A DNA stretch of 64,000 bases, taken from contig WPIO01000060.1 in NCBI GenBank assembly GCA_009760855.2, positions 1,231,501-1,295,500 of the forward strand, given 5' to 3'. Below the pieces are notes generated by a model that did not search any database, had not been told where the DNA came from, and was given only the letters and a program-made list of their open reading frames with translations. Shown one piece after another: positions 33,641 through 49,819 of this stretch (position 1 is its first letter; each line of letters starts with the position of its first letter). The position numbers and the translations under genes are program-made. This DNA is from Cristatella mucedo. Its lineage: Eukaryota > Bryozoa > Phylactolaemata > Cristatellidae.

Positions 33641-34564
33641 CTGAAATGAAACGAGTAAGGTGGCCTAGCATGTTGACTCCGAGTTAACTGCAAACTGGAC
33701 AAGAAGAGTTTAATATACTGCAGCTACGTTTACTTTTAACGTTATCCCCTCAGGGATTTAGAGAACATTTTGTAATCAGGTTGACAACAGTATAAAAACC
33801 ATACTTTTACTGGTGGCTCTCTTCTTTATCTCAAGTGAAGCTCACAGTTCCGACCGAGAGTCCAGGACTGGCCACATCTATAGGAAAAGTATGGTTGCAC
33901 GAACTTGCCGCGCTTATAGCAGAGCCGATTTATGTAATTTTTAGGTATCGACTGCTTTGCTCAGAGTCGTATTAAGCAAGCTTTTCATCGTAGGTGACTT
34001 CTATGCTGCATGCTTTCTCAACGTGACGTCCAAATTCGGAAACGATCCGTTGCTAAAAGTATGTCAGCTAAATGGTTGAGCCGGTCTGAGAATTTTAATG
34101 CAGACGTTCATGAATGCCTGATTCAGAGGAAAATTATTGGATGAATCCCTTTAACTACTAGATGATTGTGTTTGAAAGGTCCGCTAAGGAAAGACCCAGT
34201 AAAGTCGCCACAGCGAAAACGGCAATGGGTCGAGATACTGTCGCGATATGCAACGACAAAGTCATGTGGCGGTTGACTTTCCCTTTACAGTGGGGCCGGG
34301 AGCTGGGCCGCCTACTATTCGTACGCCCTCTAACCGTCACCAATACAGAAATAATGCTTCAAGTCCACTCAATTATTAACCGCCGACTATGTGTCACAAT
34401 AGTACTACAATTTTTAGCTGCAATCGATTTATTCATTTCAGGTTTTCACCCGCCCATAAGAAAAATCTTATGGACGTTTACCCTACATAAACTAGGCTTG
34501 TCTTGCGGCCAATATTAAAATCCTGGCTCCGCCGCTAGAAATATACATAACTTTCGACCAAGGC

Positions 34565-35092
34565 TTGTTGTCCGCAGATGGAGGCAACTCTGAAGAAGTT
34601 CAAGCAGGGATATACTGCCCATTTCAATCCTCGAAAAATTGTTGTTGCAAACAATTCGTTTTAATCCGCTGCCGAAAATCCAAAGAAGAATCCCTTAATT
34701 CTTTTTGCAGTGCCAAACTCGATCTCGTTAATTATTTTAACTATAATTTTGAGCGAAGGCCTAAAGCTCAGCACAAGCAGAGAGCTGCAGAACTCCGCTT
34801 CTCTAGAACTTCATCCACCGGATGCCAGGACTTCTTATGCCGTCACCGTGCAGAGGGGCCACGCTTAAATGGAAATTGTGGTAAAATGCATGCATCCCGG
34901 AATTCCTCCACTTTGGCAAAACTTGGGAACTTTTTTGGACTGAGTAACCGCTTTTCTCCTATTTTTCACTGTGCACTTTGCTCAAAAGCAGATACTGCGA
35001 ATGTCACTGCAGTAGAGTCAATACAAAACCACATGCAAAGTCATGCCCAGTGCTTCACATTGGTGCTTGCACGGTGCTTCCACCCTGACTAA
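34565..35092 (+). other. Unassigned 175-codon open frame
   Basis: An open frame antisense to gene B within its intron, beginning at a non-ATG codon. Its only notable feature is a C2H2-like pattern near the C-terminus (FHCALCSKAD … NHMQSH; Cys-X2-Cys and His-X3-His with a 16-residue spacer). I do not recognise the protein. Length alone is not strong evidence in a 64-kb eukaryotic window, and chance is the likelier explanation. Confidence 0.2.
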
Positions 35093-35849
35093 GATCTAAA
35101 AATATGCCAACGGTGTCACATCTCTGTCAGTACTAAATCAGAATAAGTGCCCTGTGTTGGCCAAAAGCTGATGGTAGACTCTGATGTTTAATGCCGTAAA
35201 GTAAAACGTACCGGATCTCTTTTTATACACGCCAAGCCACAGATTATTAGACAATACCGAGGTTGCAGCTTTGTGCAGTGGCCACTCCGCATCCTGCAGC
35301 TAGTCGTTTCCGTCGGATGAATTTCTCAACGTCTTTAAAAATTGAGATTTAGTTATTGCCCGCTGAATAAAAAATCAAGCTGCGCCAGGATGCTCAGATA
35401 GATATCCAATGCACGTACACCACGTTATTTTCAATAACATGAACGGCTCGAGAAGAGCACCGATATATTTAGATACAGGTCAAACATGAGCAGCTCCAGA
35501 TGTGTGCATCGAGCTATTTATAAGCTTAGGTAGCTCAAAGTTTGACAGCACACTGGATACAGTATCCGCTTTAACAGAGGTGGCTCCTAATAAGGCCGAC
35601 AGTCTTCTACCGATGATAGTCACACCGTTGGGATGCTTTCAATACTTTGGCTTCCCGATGGGTATTTCTTTTAGCAAAGAAGTGTTCCGAAGAAATATAT
35701 TGGGTTAATTTCGGACGTCACTTAAGTACATATCTGAATTTTTTTAAGTGGATCTAAAAGGAACGTGGCAGGATCCCGAGGCAGATTCTAGCGAAAGGCT
35801 TTTAGATTAATGTTCTCCCTAATGTACATAAGTCCAAGGTTGGCCAGAT

Positions 35850-38850
<3,001 letters not shown>

Positions 38851-38865
38851 CAGAGAACGATAGGT

Positions 38866-39092
38866 AATAGTAGTAATAATAGCGACAATGGCACTTGATA
38901 AAGCGCCCTCAGAGAACTCAAATCTCTCTCTAGGCGCATTACATTTGCTGCAAAGGGAAACGCGATTGAGTGGTGAGTAATATCGTGCTTTGTAAACAAC
39001 ATGAATAGCATGGTTAGGGGTGACAGGCACAGGGTCAGCAAGCAAGTGTGGTTAGTGGCAGCATGCACAGTGTCAGCACACATAAGCACATT
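38866..39092 (-). mobile_element. CR1/L2-like LINE, 3' part (split by S1 SINE)
   Basis: This is the 3' UTR and tail of the LINE that continues at 39277-40128. The (ATT)n-like tail is at 38866-38890 on the plus strand, followed by gcgccctcagagaactcaaa. Confidence 0.85.
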
Positions 39093-39276
39093 GAATAAAT
39101 AAATAAATCCTAGCTGATTAAACAGCCTCTTTTTGTATAGCGACAGAAGAGCCTTTACGGCTATCACCAGCGCTTCCAGCGGCGATAAAGGATCGCCCAC
39201 CGTAGGAATCGAACCCACGACCTCGGGACCGAGGCCGTGAAAGCAACCGCATTACCTAGTGTGCCATCACGGCTCA
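39093..39276 (-). mobile_element. S1 tRNA-derived SINE, complete, with 6-bp TSD
   Basis: This 184-bp copy is inserted in the LINE 3' UTR and flanked by CACATT on both sides (39087-39092 and 39277-39282). Its ends are therefore exact: an (ATTT)n tail at 39093 and a tgagccgtgatgg head at 39276. The B box (ggttcgattcctacgg on the minus strand) and the cacgacctcgggaccgaggc stem are intact. It is a good reference for the S1 family. Confidence 0.92.
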
Positions 39277-40128
39277 CACATTAAGGACGAATCACAGGGA
39301 TCAACTAAATGATGTCCTAAACAGATGTTTTTAAGTTCTTTTTAAATGTAATCAAGTCAGGGGATGTTCTGACGCAAGTCGGGAGGGAGTTCCAGGCTTT
39401 GGGCGCATACGAACGAAATGCACGGTCTCCGAAGGATTTGAGGCTTATACGAGGTATTGGTAAACTGCTGGATTCCGAAAAGCAGGTGGTACGATGCTTG
39501 GCCTGATGGGATAGTATATCTGAGAGATAAGCTGGAGCCATAGAATGAAGGGACCTAAAAGTAAGCGACAAAACCTTGAAGTCAATCCGTTGCTTGACTG
39601 GGGGCCAGTGCAGGTCGGCGAGAAGTAGTGTGATGTGGCAACTGCGACGCTCAAGACAGACAAGCCTAGCTGCAGAGTTTTGCTCCAGCTGTAATCGCCA
39701 ATTGCACATGCCGGTAGGCCAGCAAGCAGTGAGTTACAGAAGTCAAGACGGGATGTCACAAATGCATGGATCGACATGGTATCCTTATCTAAACAAGCCC
39801 GGATTTTAGCAATGTTATGTAGCTGAAAGTAGGCAGACTTGACTGTGGACCTGATGTGGTCGTCTAACGAGAGGTCACTTTGGAACATGAAACCTAGATT
39901 TCGAGCTGATTCAACAGGAGATATACTGGCAGAGCCATTTATGAGCCACAGCTTTCCAGTTTCTGAATCATACCGGGTTTACCCATAACCAGCAAATTAG
40001 TTTTGTCATCGTTTAGTTTTAGAAAATTTGCTGCTATCCATGTGTGGGATGTCATCAATACATGCAGCAAGTGAGTTGAGAGAATTCGAGGTGCTCAAAG
40101 GCCGAGAGGGATCAAAGCATATGGATAA
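39277..40128 (-). mobile_element. CR1/L2-like LINE, RT C-terminal part
   Basis: The minus-strand frames include SLDDHIRSTVKSAYFQLHNI, CLERRSCHITLLLADLHWPP, VKQRIDFKVLSLTFRSLHSM and AWNSLPTCVRTSPDLITFKK. Further 5' it shows DDKTNLL and the SRPLST region before breaking off near 40128, just short of the YADD box. A few indels are present. Confidence 0.88.
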
Positions 40129-40993
40129 AAACCTTGGGTCAAACAATGGGTCACGGCCATTCACACTTATCGACTCTGCCATGCACTTTACTTTAATACT
40201 ATAGTAGCATTTAGCATCATTCGCAAGATTTCTGTTATCTCCAAAAATGATCAGAAACGAGATGGACCCGTGTTTTACTACTTTTAGGTCAAAGAAAGTG
40301 GGTCACTGTCTCTGCTTAGTGAATAAAATGCAAATATTTGGTCCTCATGCCATTTAACTTAGCAAGTAATATAACTTCACTAAGAAAATATCTACTTCCG
40401 AGAACCTAGAGCCTATTGGAATTACCACGAAATGCGACATCCCTCTCTGCAGAAAAAATATAGAATATCTACGATACTATGTAATGCAGCACAATAATGA
40501 GCCACGTCTTTCCCCTCTCAACCTGACGCTGATTGATCGAGAGTCGTGCCTGTAAGATTTCAGAGGTAACTACAGCTCCTTCCAGTCCATCACTTGGTGC
40601 CGGCCGTCCCTTGCTTAGCTAAAGTCTTACTCAAGGATTGCAAACAGCTTAAGTCCTTGGAGTCGGTCTCATTTCTACCTCGCCAAAAACTTAAGTCGCA
40701 ATAAATGGAATCCTGTTGCTAGGAATGAAAAAGACATTCTTGCTTTTGTACCATAGTTTTTTCCGTTTCATGACGTCTTAGAATATACCACCAGATCGAT
40801 TCAGCATTTTAATTTTGTCTTGATAAATTCACAATCTGTTGCTAGGACAGCTCCAAGTTTCACGATGCAAATACGTAAGCCATCAGATATAGTTTCTGGC
40901 CAAATATGCAGGGTCATTACAGAGATTCGTTTCTTCTAGTAGCTCGGCTTGGATTATTCAAACCCATGGCACTAGGGTGACGCCACGCCTAGC

Positions 40994-42780
40994 TTGCCTT
41001 TGCCTACCCTCCTCACCCTTCATTGGCACTGCTTTTTCAACGGCCTGCTCTTGTGCATTGCTTATGAGCACAGCTGGGCGAGTATGGATCCGATCGGAGT
41101 GATTTTAGAGTTTACGTCTGATCGAGCTTGCACAAAACGAGTTGATCATTTTCTTACAAGCAATTGTACCATTGAGTTTCAAACAGTGAAATTTGTTCTT
41201 TATACTGGCCAGCCATTTAGAAAATTTCCTGCCCTCTGTCATGCTAGATTTAAAGATATGCTAACAGTCAGCGAATCTAATCCAAACTTGTATTCATCTT
41301 TTGTATTTGTGCCTGATCATCTTGTAAAGTTTCTTAAGTCAGTCGTTCTATACTATAAAGGCTGCATGCCTTGAGATCATACTTTGCCTATGCTAAACAA
41401 TGTGTACTGCAGTCTGCAGATGTGTCTTTTAAGTTTCATAAGCTGGCCAATAGCATATCACAGCGATCAGAGAAAAATAATTTGAACGAAATCGGCTCGT
41501 GCACGCTACAAATTAGGCGGATAATTGAAGGTATACCTCTGTTGTATATGCTAAAGAAAACTCAGTGTTTTTATTCTTAAAATGTTCTCACATGCTCCTT
41601 AGTGCAATACCTGATGAGTTCATTCTTTATGTTATTGAGCTGATCCTCGATAAAAATCTGCTGTATTTGTTTAGTGGCTTGAATTCATACATGAACATAA
41701 ATAAAAAAGGACATGAAAGGGCTATCGTCAAAGCAATTTTTGAATCACAAAAATTAAAACTTTCGTACTATTTAATAGCAATTGTTCCACGAGTTGTCCT
41801 TATGTGGCTGATTATTAAATGAACTAAGCAATATCTCACAAGCCTCCCTATTCAATCATTACTCTCTTGCATCACCACGTGATTGAGAAAATGTTAAAAG
41901 GGATGGTCGGCTACATTTTCCAGCCCTGTGGACACAAGCACGAATAATGGTACTGAAAGGATTGGAGTTTTTCTTAAGGGCTGAGAAAATGACCAATGTT
42001 GAGGAGTTGCTAGTTAAAGAAAAAAGATTTCCGATAGATAGGCTGAAGTATGAGATGGCGGAAGCGACAATCGAGTAAAGGGACTAAATATTGATGAACT
42101 GCTTAATTTTAACCCAGTGCAGGTCTTGCAGAAGTAAGGCGTTGCTGCAGCTGTCGCAGAGATGAAGCGCTCTAGATAAGTAAGCTAAGTTTTCCTTATT
42201 TTACTTCACAAGCTATAATGCATACTTGAAATTAGTTACAGACGTCGAGTCGCATTTTCGCAAATGCATCGGCTTAATCTTACAGCGGTTTCAGATTTTA
42301 AGAGCACTTTAATTTTGCTCATATTATGCAGATGCAAGTAAGCAGACCTGATGGTGACGCTTTGGTAATCAAGCGATTACGAGGTCTGGAACAGCATCCG
42401 GATAAAAGTAAATGCAGAGGTTGCTCATTTCATTTTAGGAATCAAACTTTAGATACAAGTTTTCCAGTAATAACTGTCCGATGTTTTGCTAAAACCACTA
42501 GGCTAGGCTCGGTACCGCTTAATTCGATCCAAGAAAACAATCTTTCTCGGGAGTGCAAATGTGTTGTGAAGGTTACATGAGAGTGGAGAGAATCAAGAGT
42601 AAGACAAGGCTGCACAATATCCATACACAGACAAAACAAAAAGTTTCATCATTCTCGTTTGTAATCTACGTGCAGAACGCACTAATCGTTCATTGGGATT
42701 ATACCTGGAAGAGGATGAGATTTAAAGTAACCAAGTGGATTTACACGCTAATTATGAGTTTACATAATTTTAAAGACTGA
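40994..42780 (+). other. AT-rich cluster of same-strand open frames, unidentified
   Basis: Frames of 126, 69, 85, ~40, 84 and 75 codons follow one another on the plus strand in different phases (40994-41374, 41371-41580, 41565-41822, 41948-42075, 42326-42580, 42553-42780). Some overlap by a few bases, as in a frameshifted or intron-containing coding sequence. Residue composition looks protein-like (for example DEFILYVIELILDKNLLYLF and VEELLVKEKRFPIDRLKYEM). I do not recognise any domain. It could be a decayed transposon protein or a nested gene, or chance in AT-rich DNA. Confidence 0.3.
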
Positions 42781-43649
42781 TTCCACCACCATGTACTCTC
42801 TAAAATCTCTCGCTTTGATCAAAACCAAAGAAATTTGTATCGTTTAATGCCATGCCTTGGACAGAGGTGCTGCACTAATGGCCGAAAATGCTTAACAATG
42901 CAAAGCGAATGGAGTTCTTATGAGTTGGGATACATGCATTTTCGCAACCCCCAATACCCAAAGCGAAATATAGAGTACATTGTTACACCTCTGCTGGAAG
43001 AGGGTGTAGGTAAACAGCATAAAACTTGATCGATCGTACCAGAACTTCATGAAAAACTTTGGTAGAAGAAAATAGCAAGAATTCGAGGCCTTTGGTACAC
43101 CATGCAGATTTGCATGTGTGGCGTCGTGACGCATTCTACAGTGCTGCTTCAAAGTTACTACCTCTTTAATTGTTTTTCTAGGTTCAATTTATTTAGTACG
43201 AGTTTATCCGGTGCACGCTACTCGCTTAACTGACATAAACAGAACGCCGGGAAAGTTCAACTGTGTAGAACGACATGACAGGCTCGTCAAAAGATAGATT
43301 GCGAAAGCCAAGCTTCGGCGTATTAATTTGGTTAAATGAGATCTGGGCTGCTTCCGGAGAGCCAGCTCGGACCACGCACTTAGCAAAAGGATGTTGAGCG
43401 GAGATTTTTCTAGTGGTTGCTAATGCCTAAGCAACTTTTGGTGCCCTTGCTGTAACCAACAGAATTAATCTCACGCAACAATACAATCATAAAAAGCATA
43501 GCTGTCAAAACATTTAGTTGATGAATTGAGCAGCATGAACTTAATAGCTCTTGACGACATGCAAAGTGCGAAATTTTCAATAGAAAGAGTAATATGAAAT
43601 TTTTTGCCAGCTAAGTTAAAAGCACATGTGATCAAACCAGACTAGTTCA

Positions 43650-45040
43650 CGGCGTCAAGGGAAACCTGAGAGGAACAGTTTGGCCTTGAGATGAGACTTA
43701 CAGGAAGCAAGGTCAATAAATATAGAGACTGGAGCTAGGAGTGAGTTCAAAATTTTAGTGGGACTTAGGACTAGTTTAAATAATGCAGAGACAGCTATCT
43801 GCTGAGCATGGCTGGTGGTATGAGAGCGAACTGGAAAAGCATGTGGTCGCAAGGTGAAGCTTGTGCAAACGACTGCTAAACCGTAAATATTATTCTGAAA
43901 TTGATTCGGGTACGTGAATTCTAGAGGGTCCTGATTTACTAGACTTAATTGCACTGCGAATTGCTGTTTTTGAGACACGGCAACTCATCAATGAGAGTGA
44001 TTGAAGCGGCATTAATCCAAGCAGAACAAGATGCGTCTTGTGCTGGAAAGTGCACCAGTTGAGCATTTTATGCATGAGATAAAACCGACAGCAAGCCGGC
44101 TGCCAGACATAAATTGGACCTGTGACTGCTCTCAAATCTATTACAGCTCGTTAGGTAGCTTAGAACTTTTGACGTCGATCACACTGGAATTATTCAATTG
44201 ACTAAACAAATACATAGAAAACTTGTTGGAGTAGCGTTTTCATAATTATTCTTGATGAACCTTTCAAAATTTAGGAAGCTGTCAAATGGCAACATTTAGG
44301 TTCAGAGAATGCTGTGACGGTTGAACAATAGCAACACCCATTAGAGCAGTCTTCGAGTCCAGCCACAGGCTTAGGATGTCCTACGAATAGCAGTTCAGTT
44401 ACATCATTGTTTAACTCCAGAAAATTTGCCGACATATGAAATTGAATGCCTGTCTGAAAGGCTGCATCCAAATTAGCCTTCTCTGGGACAAATTCCAACA
44501 GTTTAAACGAAAAATACAGCTGACTATGCCGGCATAGAAGTTGTATCCATTCTCCCAGGCCAAAATATAACTTTTTCCTGAGGTTTAGTATACATTGAGA
44601 AAAACGTAGGACTGAGAACGAATCCATGTGGGACTTGACATGTGACTGACCTGGCGGATTATAATTCACCCTAACACGACTGGAACTGGACTCGAGCAGA
44701 GGAGTACGATTTAAGCCATGCCGGTGCTTCGTCTGCCAAACTGATCGTGGTTCTCAATAATTCAAGTAGAACATCCTGATCAATAGTGTTTAAAGCAGCT
44801 GGTAGATCCAGCAGGACTAGTGCAGTGAAATTTTCGCCATCGTTGCAGCATAAGATTTCTCTCAATGCACGGAGGAGAGAAATTTGAGTGGAGTGGTGTA
44901 ATGAACTTAGACTAAGTTTATTAGACAGTTCATTATTTTTCAAGTGTGCTGCACGCTGCTTAGTAACGATATTGTTAATAATATTAGACAGAAAAGAGAA
45001 TGAGAAACTGGATAATAATTTGCAAGGATCTCTCAATCTA
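43650..45040 (-). mobile_element. Old, divergent CR1/L2-group LINE
   Basis: Minus-strand frames in order: SLSSLHHSTQISLLRALREI, FTALVLLDLPAALNTIDQDV with LLELL (the SAAFDTIDH motif), then ANFLELNNDVTELLFVGHPK, and near 43650 KSHLKAKLFLSGFP (the SFKSHLK-LF end). Spacing fits an RT with an internal gap. The sequence is much more divergent than the main LINE and represents another, older subfamily. Confidence 0.65.
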
Positions 45041-45882
45041 ATCCAGGCTCTTTAAGGTATCAGCCGAACGGAGGCTGATTTTACGGACTTAGGACAAACC
45101 GGTATTTGGAGAAGCATTGCAATCTTAGTTATGGCAGGAATAAGTCTGCCTGCCTGTGAAAGCCGATGAGGGGTCGTATAGGGTCTTCTGCAGATGAGCT
45201 CCCAGTAATAGAATTTTCTTTATGGTTCCTCCACTCCCTTGCTCTGGCATTCACACCAGAAACAGTTTTTCCTCCTAGCTGATTCCTATCGCCAACCAGC
45301 TCTTCTACGTTTGATTAAATACACAGTTAAATAACTTCGAAGCCCTTGGGGATTGTCCCTCCCGTTATTGCGCTCCTGAAGTTTTGAACTCATTACAGAA
45401 CGCCATCGCCTCATCTCATTCCAAGACATTAAAAAAAAGAAGCTATTGACCGACCTAATCAGCACAGCTGCCATTGGGAGTTGTGGATGAATGAGCACTG
45501 TAGCACTGCACAGTTTGCGACTGAGAGAAAAAGGTGTAAGCTTGCTTTTTGATAGCAGTCCTACGAAATTTTCCTTTTTCTATAATGCCTTGTTTGCTTA
45601 CCTGTGATTACTTCACGGCTTGTTACTAGCCAGTTGTCAGGCCGGTAGGGCCAAAGGCCACATTTCGAGCTTTAGCATAGAGGCCAAAGCAGGCTACTCT
45701 GGTATTTATGAATGCCGCTCTGGGAATGATTGCTCGGATGCCAATGCGTCTTAGCTGTAACTTATCTTAAAGCGAGTTTAAAGGCACCTGGATTCAGATC
45801 AACTCTCTTACGGTGTCAGACGAACGCAAATGGTAAGTATTAATATTGCTTTCCGACTGAGCCATACGATCCATGCAATTAC

Positions 45883-46181
45883 CTTTTCGGCACTCCGTAC
45901 ATGGAACAGCAGATTCTTTAATACAAGTGGCTCACTTAGTGAGTATCTGAGGCTGACTTGCTCGACATCCAGGCAGCCTCTCTGGGGCCAGCCTGGCGGG
46001 GGCCTGAGTGAAGTGACGAGAGGCGCCTCTGGTTCGAGTCGCGTGTACTCGGCAGCTCGCTCCACGGACGTCATCATGCTCTCGACATCAGCACACTGTC
46101 GACCTATCCTTTGGAACAGTCCCATCAGAGCCGTGACATATGTGATGGCTAAACTGACCATGTCTGGTCGGAGAGTCAGAT
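45883..46181 (-). CDS. ABCC4: ABCC4-like gene B, exon for last TMD2 helix and start of NBD2
   Basis: This 299-nt minus-strand exon starts in phase 1 after a cttattttgccacag acceptor and ends in phase 0 at gaaaag|gtaatt. It encodes the last TMD2 helix (MVSLAITYVTALMGLFQRIG), the coupling region (RQCADVESMMTSVERAAEYT), the linker (EPEAPLVTSLRPPPGWPQRG) and the first NBD2 strands (SLRYSLSEPLVLKNLLFHVR). The paired gene A exon has identical length and phases. The QRIGRQ segment replaces QWMVRQ of gene A. No disabling change is seen. Confidence 0.93.
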
Positions 46182-47935
46182 CTGTGGCAAAATAAGCCAG
46201 CCCAGAGACAGATGGAGATACATACTATAGTATGCAGACGTCGCCGAGCAGCACAAAGATATAATAATAAGAATAATGCACTAGATAAAATACCCTCAGA
46301 GAACTCATTCTCTTTCAAGGCGCTTTAGATTAGCTGCAAAAGGAAATGCAATTGCATAGTGAGTAATATCATGTTTGATAAACAAACAGCATGAACAACA
46401 CGGTTAGGGGTGACATGCACAGGGTCAGCAAGCAAATGTGGTTAGTGGCTGCATGCACAGTGTCAGCACGCATATGCACATGAAGGACGAATCACAGGGA
46501 CCCACTAAATGCTGTCCTAAATAGGTTTGTTTTTAAGTTCTTTTTAAATGTGGTCAAGTCAGGGGATGCTCTGACGCAAGTCGGGATGGAGTTCCAGGCT
46601 TTGGGAGCATATGAACTAAATGCACGGTCTCTAAAGGATTTGAGGTCTGTGCGAGGTATTGGTAGACTGTTGGATTCCGAAAAGCAGGTGGTACGATGCT
46701 TGGCCTGGTGATATTGCCGTCTCTTAGCAACACACCACGGCACAGGTGTAGCTTATAAGTACACTGCCATATAAATAGTCGCTTCTGCAATACCAACGGC
46801 AATTTTGCATGGGTCAATAATAGCTTATCTGTGAAAATTGTTTTCATAAACTACACGTGATGTAGAACGGTTTTCTTGGCCGATCGTTAAGCTTTAATTT
46901 AGTAGTCACGATGTTTGTAGCAGAAACATGCACATAATTATGTCTGCTTGACGATTATTGGTGTAGCGAGCTTGCACATTAGCTAAAGAATCTGAAGAGC
47001 CCGTTCATGCAGAGGGAGCAGTTTGTCTGGCAAGGCTGATGCAAGAGAATGAGGCAGATATTCTAGCTAATAATAATATGTTAGCATGTCTAAACGCGAT
47101 TTGACAACACTACTGGTACTTTACCACGATGATGAGCTTGACTTGCCAAGGTAGTGAATGCCTCATAACTTAAAATGCAGAAACGCTACCTCTTGTCACA
47201 GTCAACTGTGGTTATTCAGCCGCAATGTGACGAAGAACTAAAGCACAATCTACAGATGGCACAGAGTAATGATATACATGGCTTCCCAGTTATCAGTAAG
47301 GCCCGGAAGCTGAGAACAAGTACACATTCAACTCTACAAATATCTGCGTTATGGTCAGGATGCAAATATTTATGGGGATAAATAAAGTAAGAAACTTTTA
47401 ATTATATTCAGTAGTTAAAATGTGAGCACCCCTGAAATAGTGAACACATCATGATCTCGGACGCCTCGAAAATTGGAAGGGGTAGGCAATTAATGAAATC
47501 GTTTGCAACTACAACTAAGGTCAATTCTCTTAAAACTATATATCAAGCAGGCACATCCAAATTCTTATTTGGGCATATATTGAGGCTCTATTGCATACAC
47601 TTTCTTTCATGCACAATATGAAGCATTTTCGCCGGCTTAATTTCATTCGAAGTGCACAGATTATTCATGCCACCGGAAGCACGGGCATTCGATATGAATC
47701 CTAACTACCAACTATTGCCGTCATATTTCTGGAATGGAGAGGGTTTCAGCCAATATCTGCTGTGGAGATAATCCCAATGTCTATCACTGTTCAGTTGGCA
47801 AGGTGAATTTTCTGTAAACTTGATTCAAGTCGTAGCAGCCAGTATGACTATGACTGAAATGCAAAATAGTGAATGACTGCAGACTCGTGTACGGTGATAT
47901 GTATGGCGATCCTCGATGAAAACAATGGTGCTTAC
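46182..47935 (-). other. Intron of gene B (1.75 kb)
   Basis: The GT donor is at 47935-47934 (aaaaaca|gtaagc). It contains a truncated LINE end (46264-46710). Nothing was recognised at 46720-47930. Confidence 0.85.
46264..46710 (-). mobile_element. CR1/L2-like LINE 3' end
   Basis: Minus-strand copy with FSESNSLPIPRTDLKSFRDR, AFSSYAPKAWNSIPTCVRAS and PDLTTFKKNLKTNLFRTAFS before the stop near 46492. The 3' UTR runs to a taataataag tail at 46262. It is 5'-truncated at ~46710. Confidence 0.88.
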
Positions 47936-48166
47936 TGTTTTTAGCCACAATGCAGAGGAGAGTGAAGAACGTGACGAAGACGACCGACGCCCAGTCGAGG
48001 CGAATGGCCAGCCACCGGTTCACAGACAGGAACGAGTAAAAGGCTTCTGTGTGGCTGTCTTGGTGCTTGTCGAACTCCATTGTAAAGGCGTTCTGAGCCT
48101 TGTATGCACGAACGGTCTGCAGGCCACTGAGCGTCGAGCTGAGGTGTGAGAGCATCTGACTTCGAG
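47936..48166 (-). CDS. ABCC4: ABCC4-like gene B, late TMD2 exon
   Basis: This 231-nt minus-strand exon is in phase 1 at both ends, with acceptor gtgaacag and donor aaca|gtaagc. It encodes RSQMLSHLSSTLSGLQTVRA, YKAQNAFTMEFDKHQDSHTE and NRWLAIRLDWASVVFVTFFT, the late TMD2 segment of the exporter. About three quarters of residues match gene A's 29-259 exon by eye. RSQM replaces the RSP-motif of A and of known MRP4. The frame is open throughout. Confidence 0.93.
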
Positions 48167-48869
48167 CTGTTCACGAGTAAAAGAAATACAAATTGAGCTA
48201 TAGCATTCGAGCAGCTTTGAGTAATTGCTTTCTTTGTCACTTGACTCTTTTTTGGTCATTCTGATTCTCTCTTCCCCCCAGTCACTAGTCTTTCTAACCG
48301 TTACATGCAACCGTGCCTACCCATGTCAGCTCTGCCCGCAAACAGAACCAGTGTTAAGCACTAATTTAATATTTTAGATCTAGAAGCAGCCAGAAGTCCA
48401 AAAAGGAAGATACAAAATATGGAGCAGTGTCAGGAAACTATGCTGCAACGATTGCTATTTAGTTCTGCCCAACAAGCTCACCTCCAAGGGAAATGTGAAT
48501 TATGTCTGTACAAGTATAAGGATATGCACACAGCCCTATGCATATATATTAAATATTTAATAGAATATTTAACATGCACATATACATTACCTGGTGGTGT
48601 CCTGACCTGCCAGGGTCAGTTGTTATACCCATCGTATAGGAATAGGAATCACATGATGGAATGCTGAGGTCAGCTAAGCAAGCTTCATCGTTTGGCCACC
48701 TAAGGCTTAAAGCGACGACCAAGATGGGTCTCACCACTGCTACCGACCAGTAGCCAGCCATGAGGAAAGACAGGTCAATGGCTGTATACTAATCGGTCTT
48801 TTTCTGAGTGGCCCCTGCCAGGGCATCCTCGCTGCCTTCAAATGCACCATTCCATCAACGAATACCACA

Positions 48870-49170
48870 TCGACTTGACGACATTTAAAAAAACTTAAAA
48901 GTTTAAAAACCTTAAACGCACCTGTTTCTCGAGGCATTTGGTGGGTCCTTGTGAGCTGTCCTTTCTGCGTTTATGCGTGCTGACACAGTGCACACTAACA
49001 GTGACCATATTTGCAAGTTGACACTGAGCCTGTTACCTTTAGCAATAGTAGGCTTGTTGATATTTGTATGCTACTACTATTCGTTTGACCATGCTTCCGC
49101 TACAGCTTACGTAATCAAAGTGCATCGAAAGATTGATTTCTTTGATGGCTCTATACAAATTTATTAATAT
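48870..49170 (+). mobile_element. Decayed LINE 3' end
   Basis: The stretch cgacttgacgacatttaaaa … ggcatttggtgggtccttgt … gcgtgctgacacagtgcaca … aaagtgcatcgaaagattga … tttattaatattattatc follows the order of the LINE C-terminus, UTR and tail with many changes. Confidence 0.65.
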
Positions 49171-49819
49171 TATTATCACTTATCGAATGGTCAAGATTTG
49201 GTTCCTTCTGAGGCTTAATCCTGGCTATATATTACGTGAGATTGAAAAAGCTACCCCATTGTCTATCTCCTGGTTTGGCTTGAAAGCCAGACCACATGCA
49301 AGTGGGAGGGCACTGCATTTGGGTGAGTGTGGTGGCTAGAAGATATCGGTATCAGTATCGGCCAGCAGGGGCTCAGCACGTGGCAAACAGTCTCTGCCTC
49401 CGTGCTGGGTAGACGAGACGGCAGCTGGTAATGCCCCGGGGCATGACCGACTCCTAGCAGAAGCCACTCACAGCATGTCCATGCGAGCTCGGTGGACTAA
49501 ACACGAAGCCCAATGACAGGCTTGGGTCTGGATGTGACCGTTTATGGCAAATCAGTATATGAATAGGCAGTGGCTGCCTCTGTCCAGTGCAGGCTAGTTC
49601 ACCCGTGCTGGTCTTCCACGAGTCTGGAAAACTCCAGCAGCTTCGAGGTAACCACTCTCGGCATGACCCAGTGCTCGATGCCATCATCGTCGATGGACAC
49701 TGCCAGTACTACAGGTCCGGCCAGCAAGAGGTGGAAAGAGAGCCCCTTGAGGCACTTATGGGTGTCCGACCACAGCAACATTGGGCCGACCATGCTGCCC
49801 GGAAAGAAGGCTGATGGGC

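Noticed and set aside
39093-39276. tRNA-like segment with good B box
   Set aside because: It is the head of an S1 SINE, with tail and TSD. The segment does not close into a full tRNA cloverleaf with acceptor stem by eye, and copies are dispersed.
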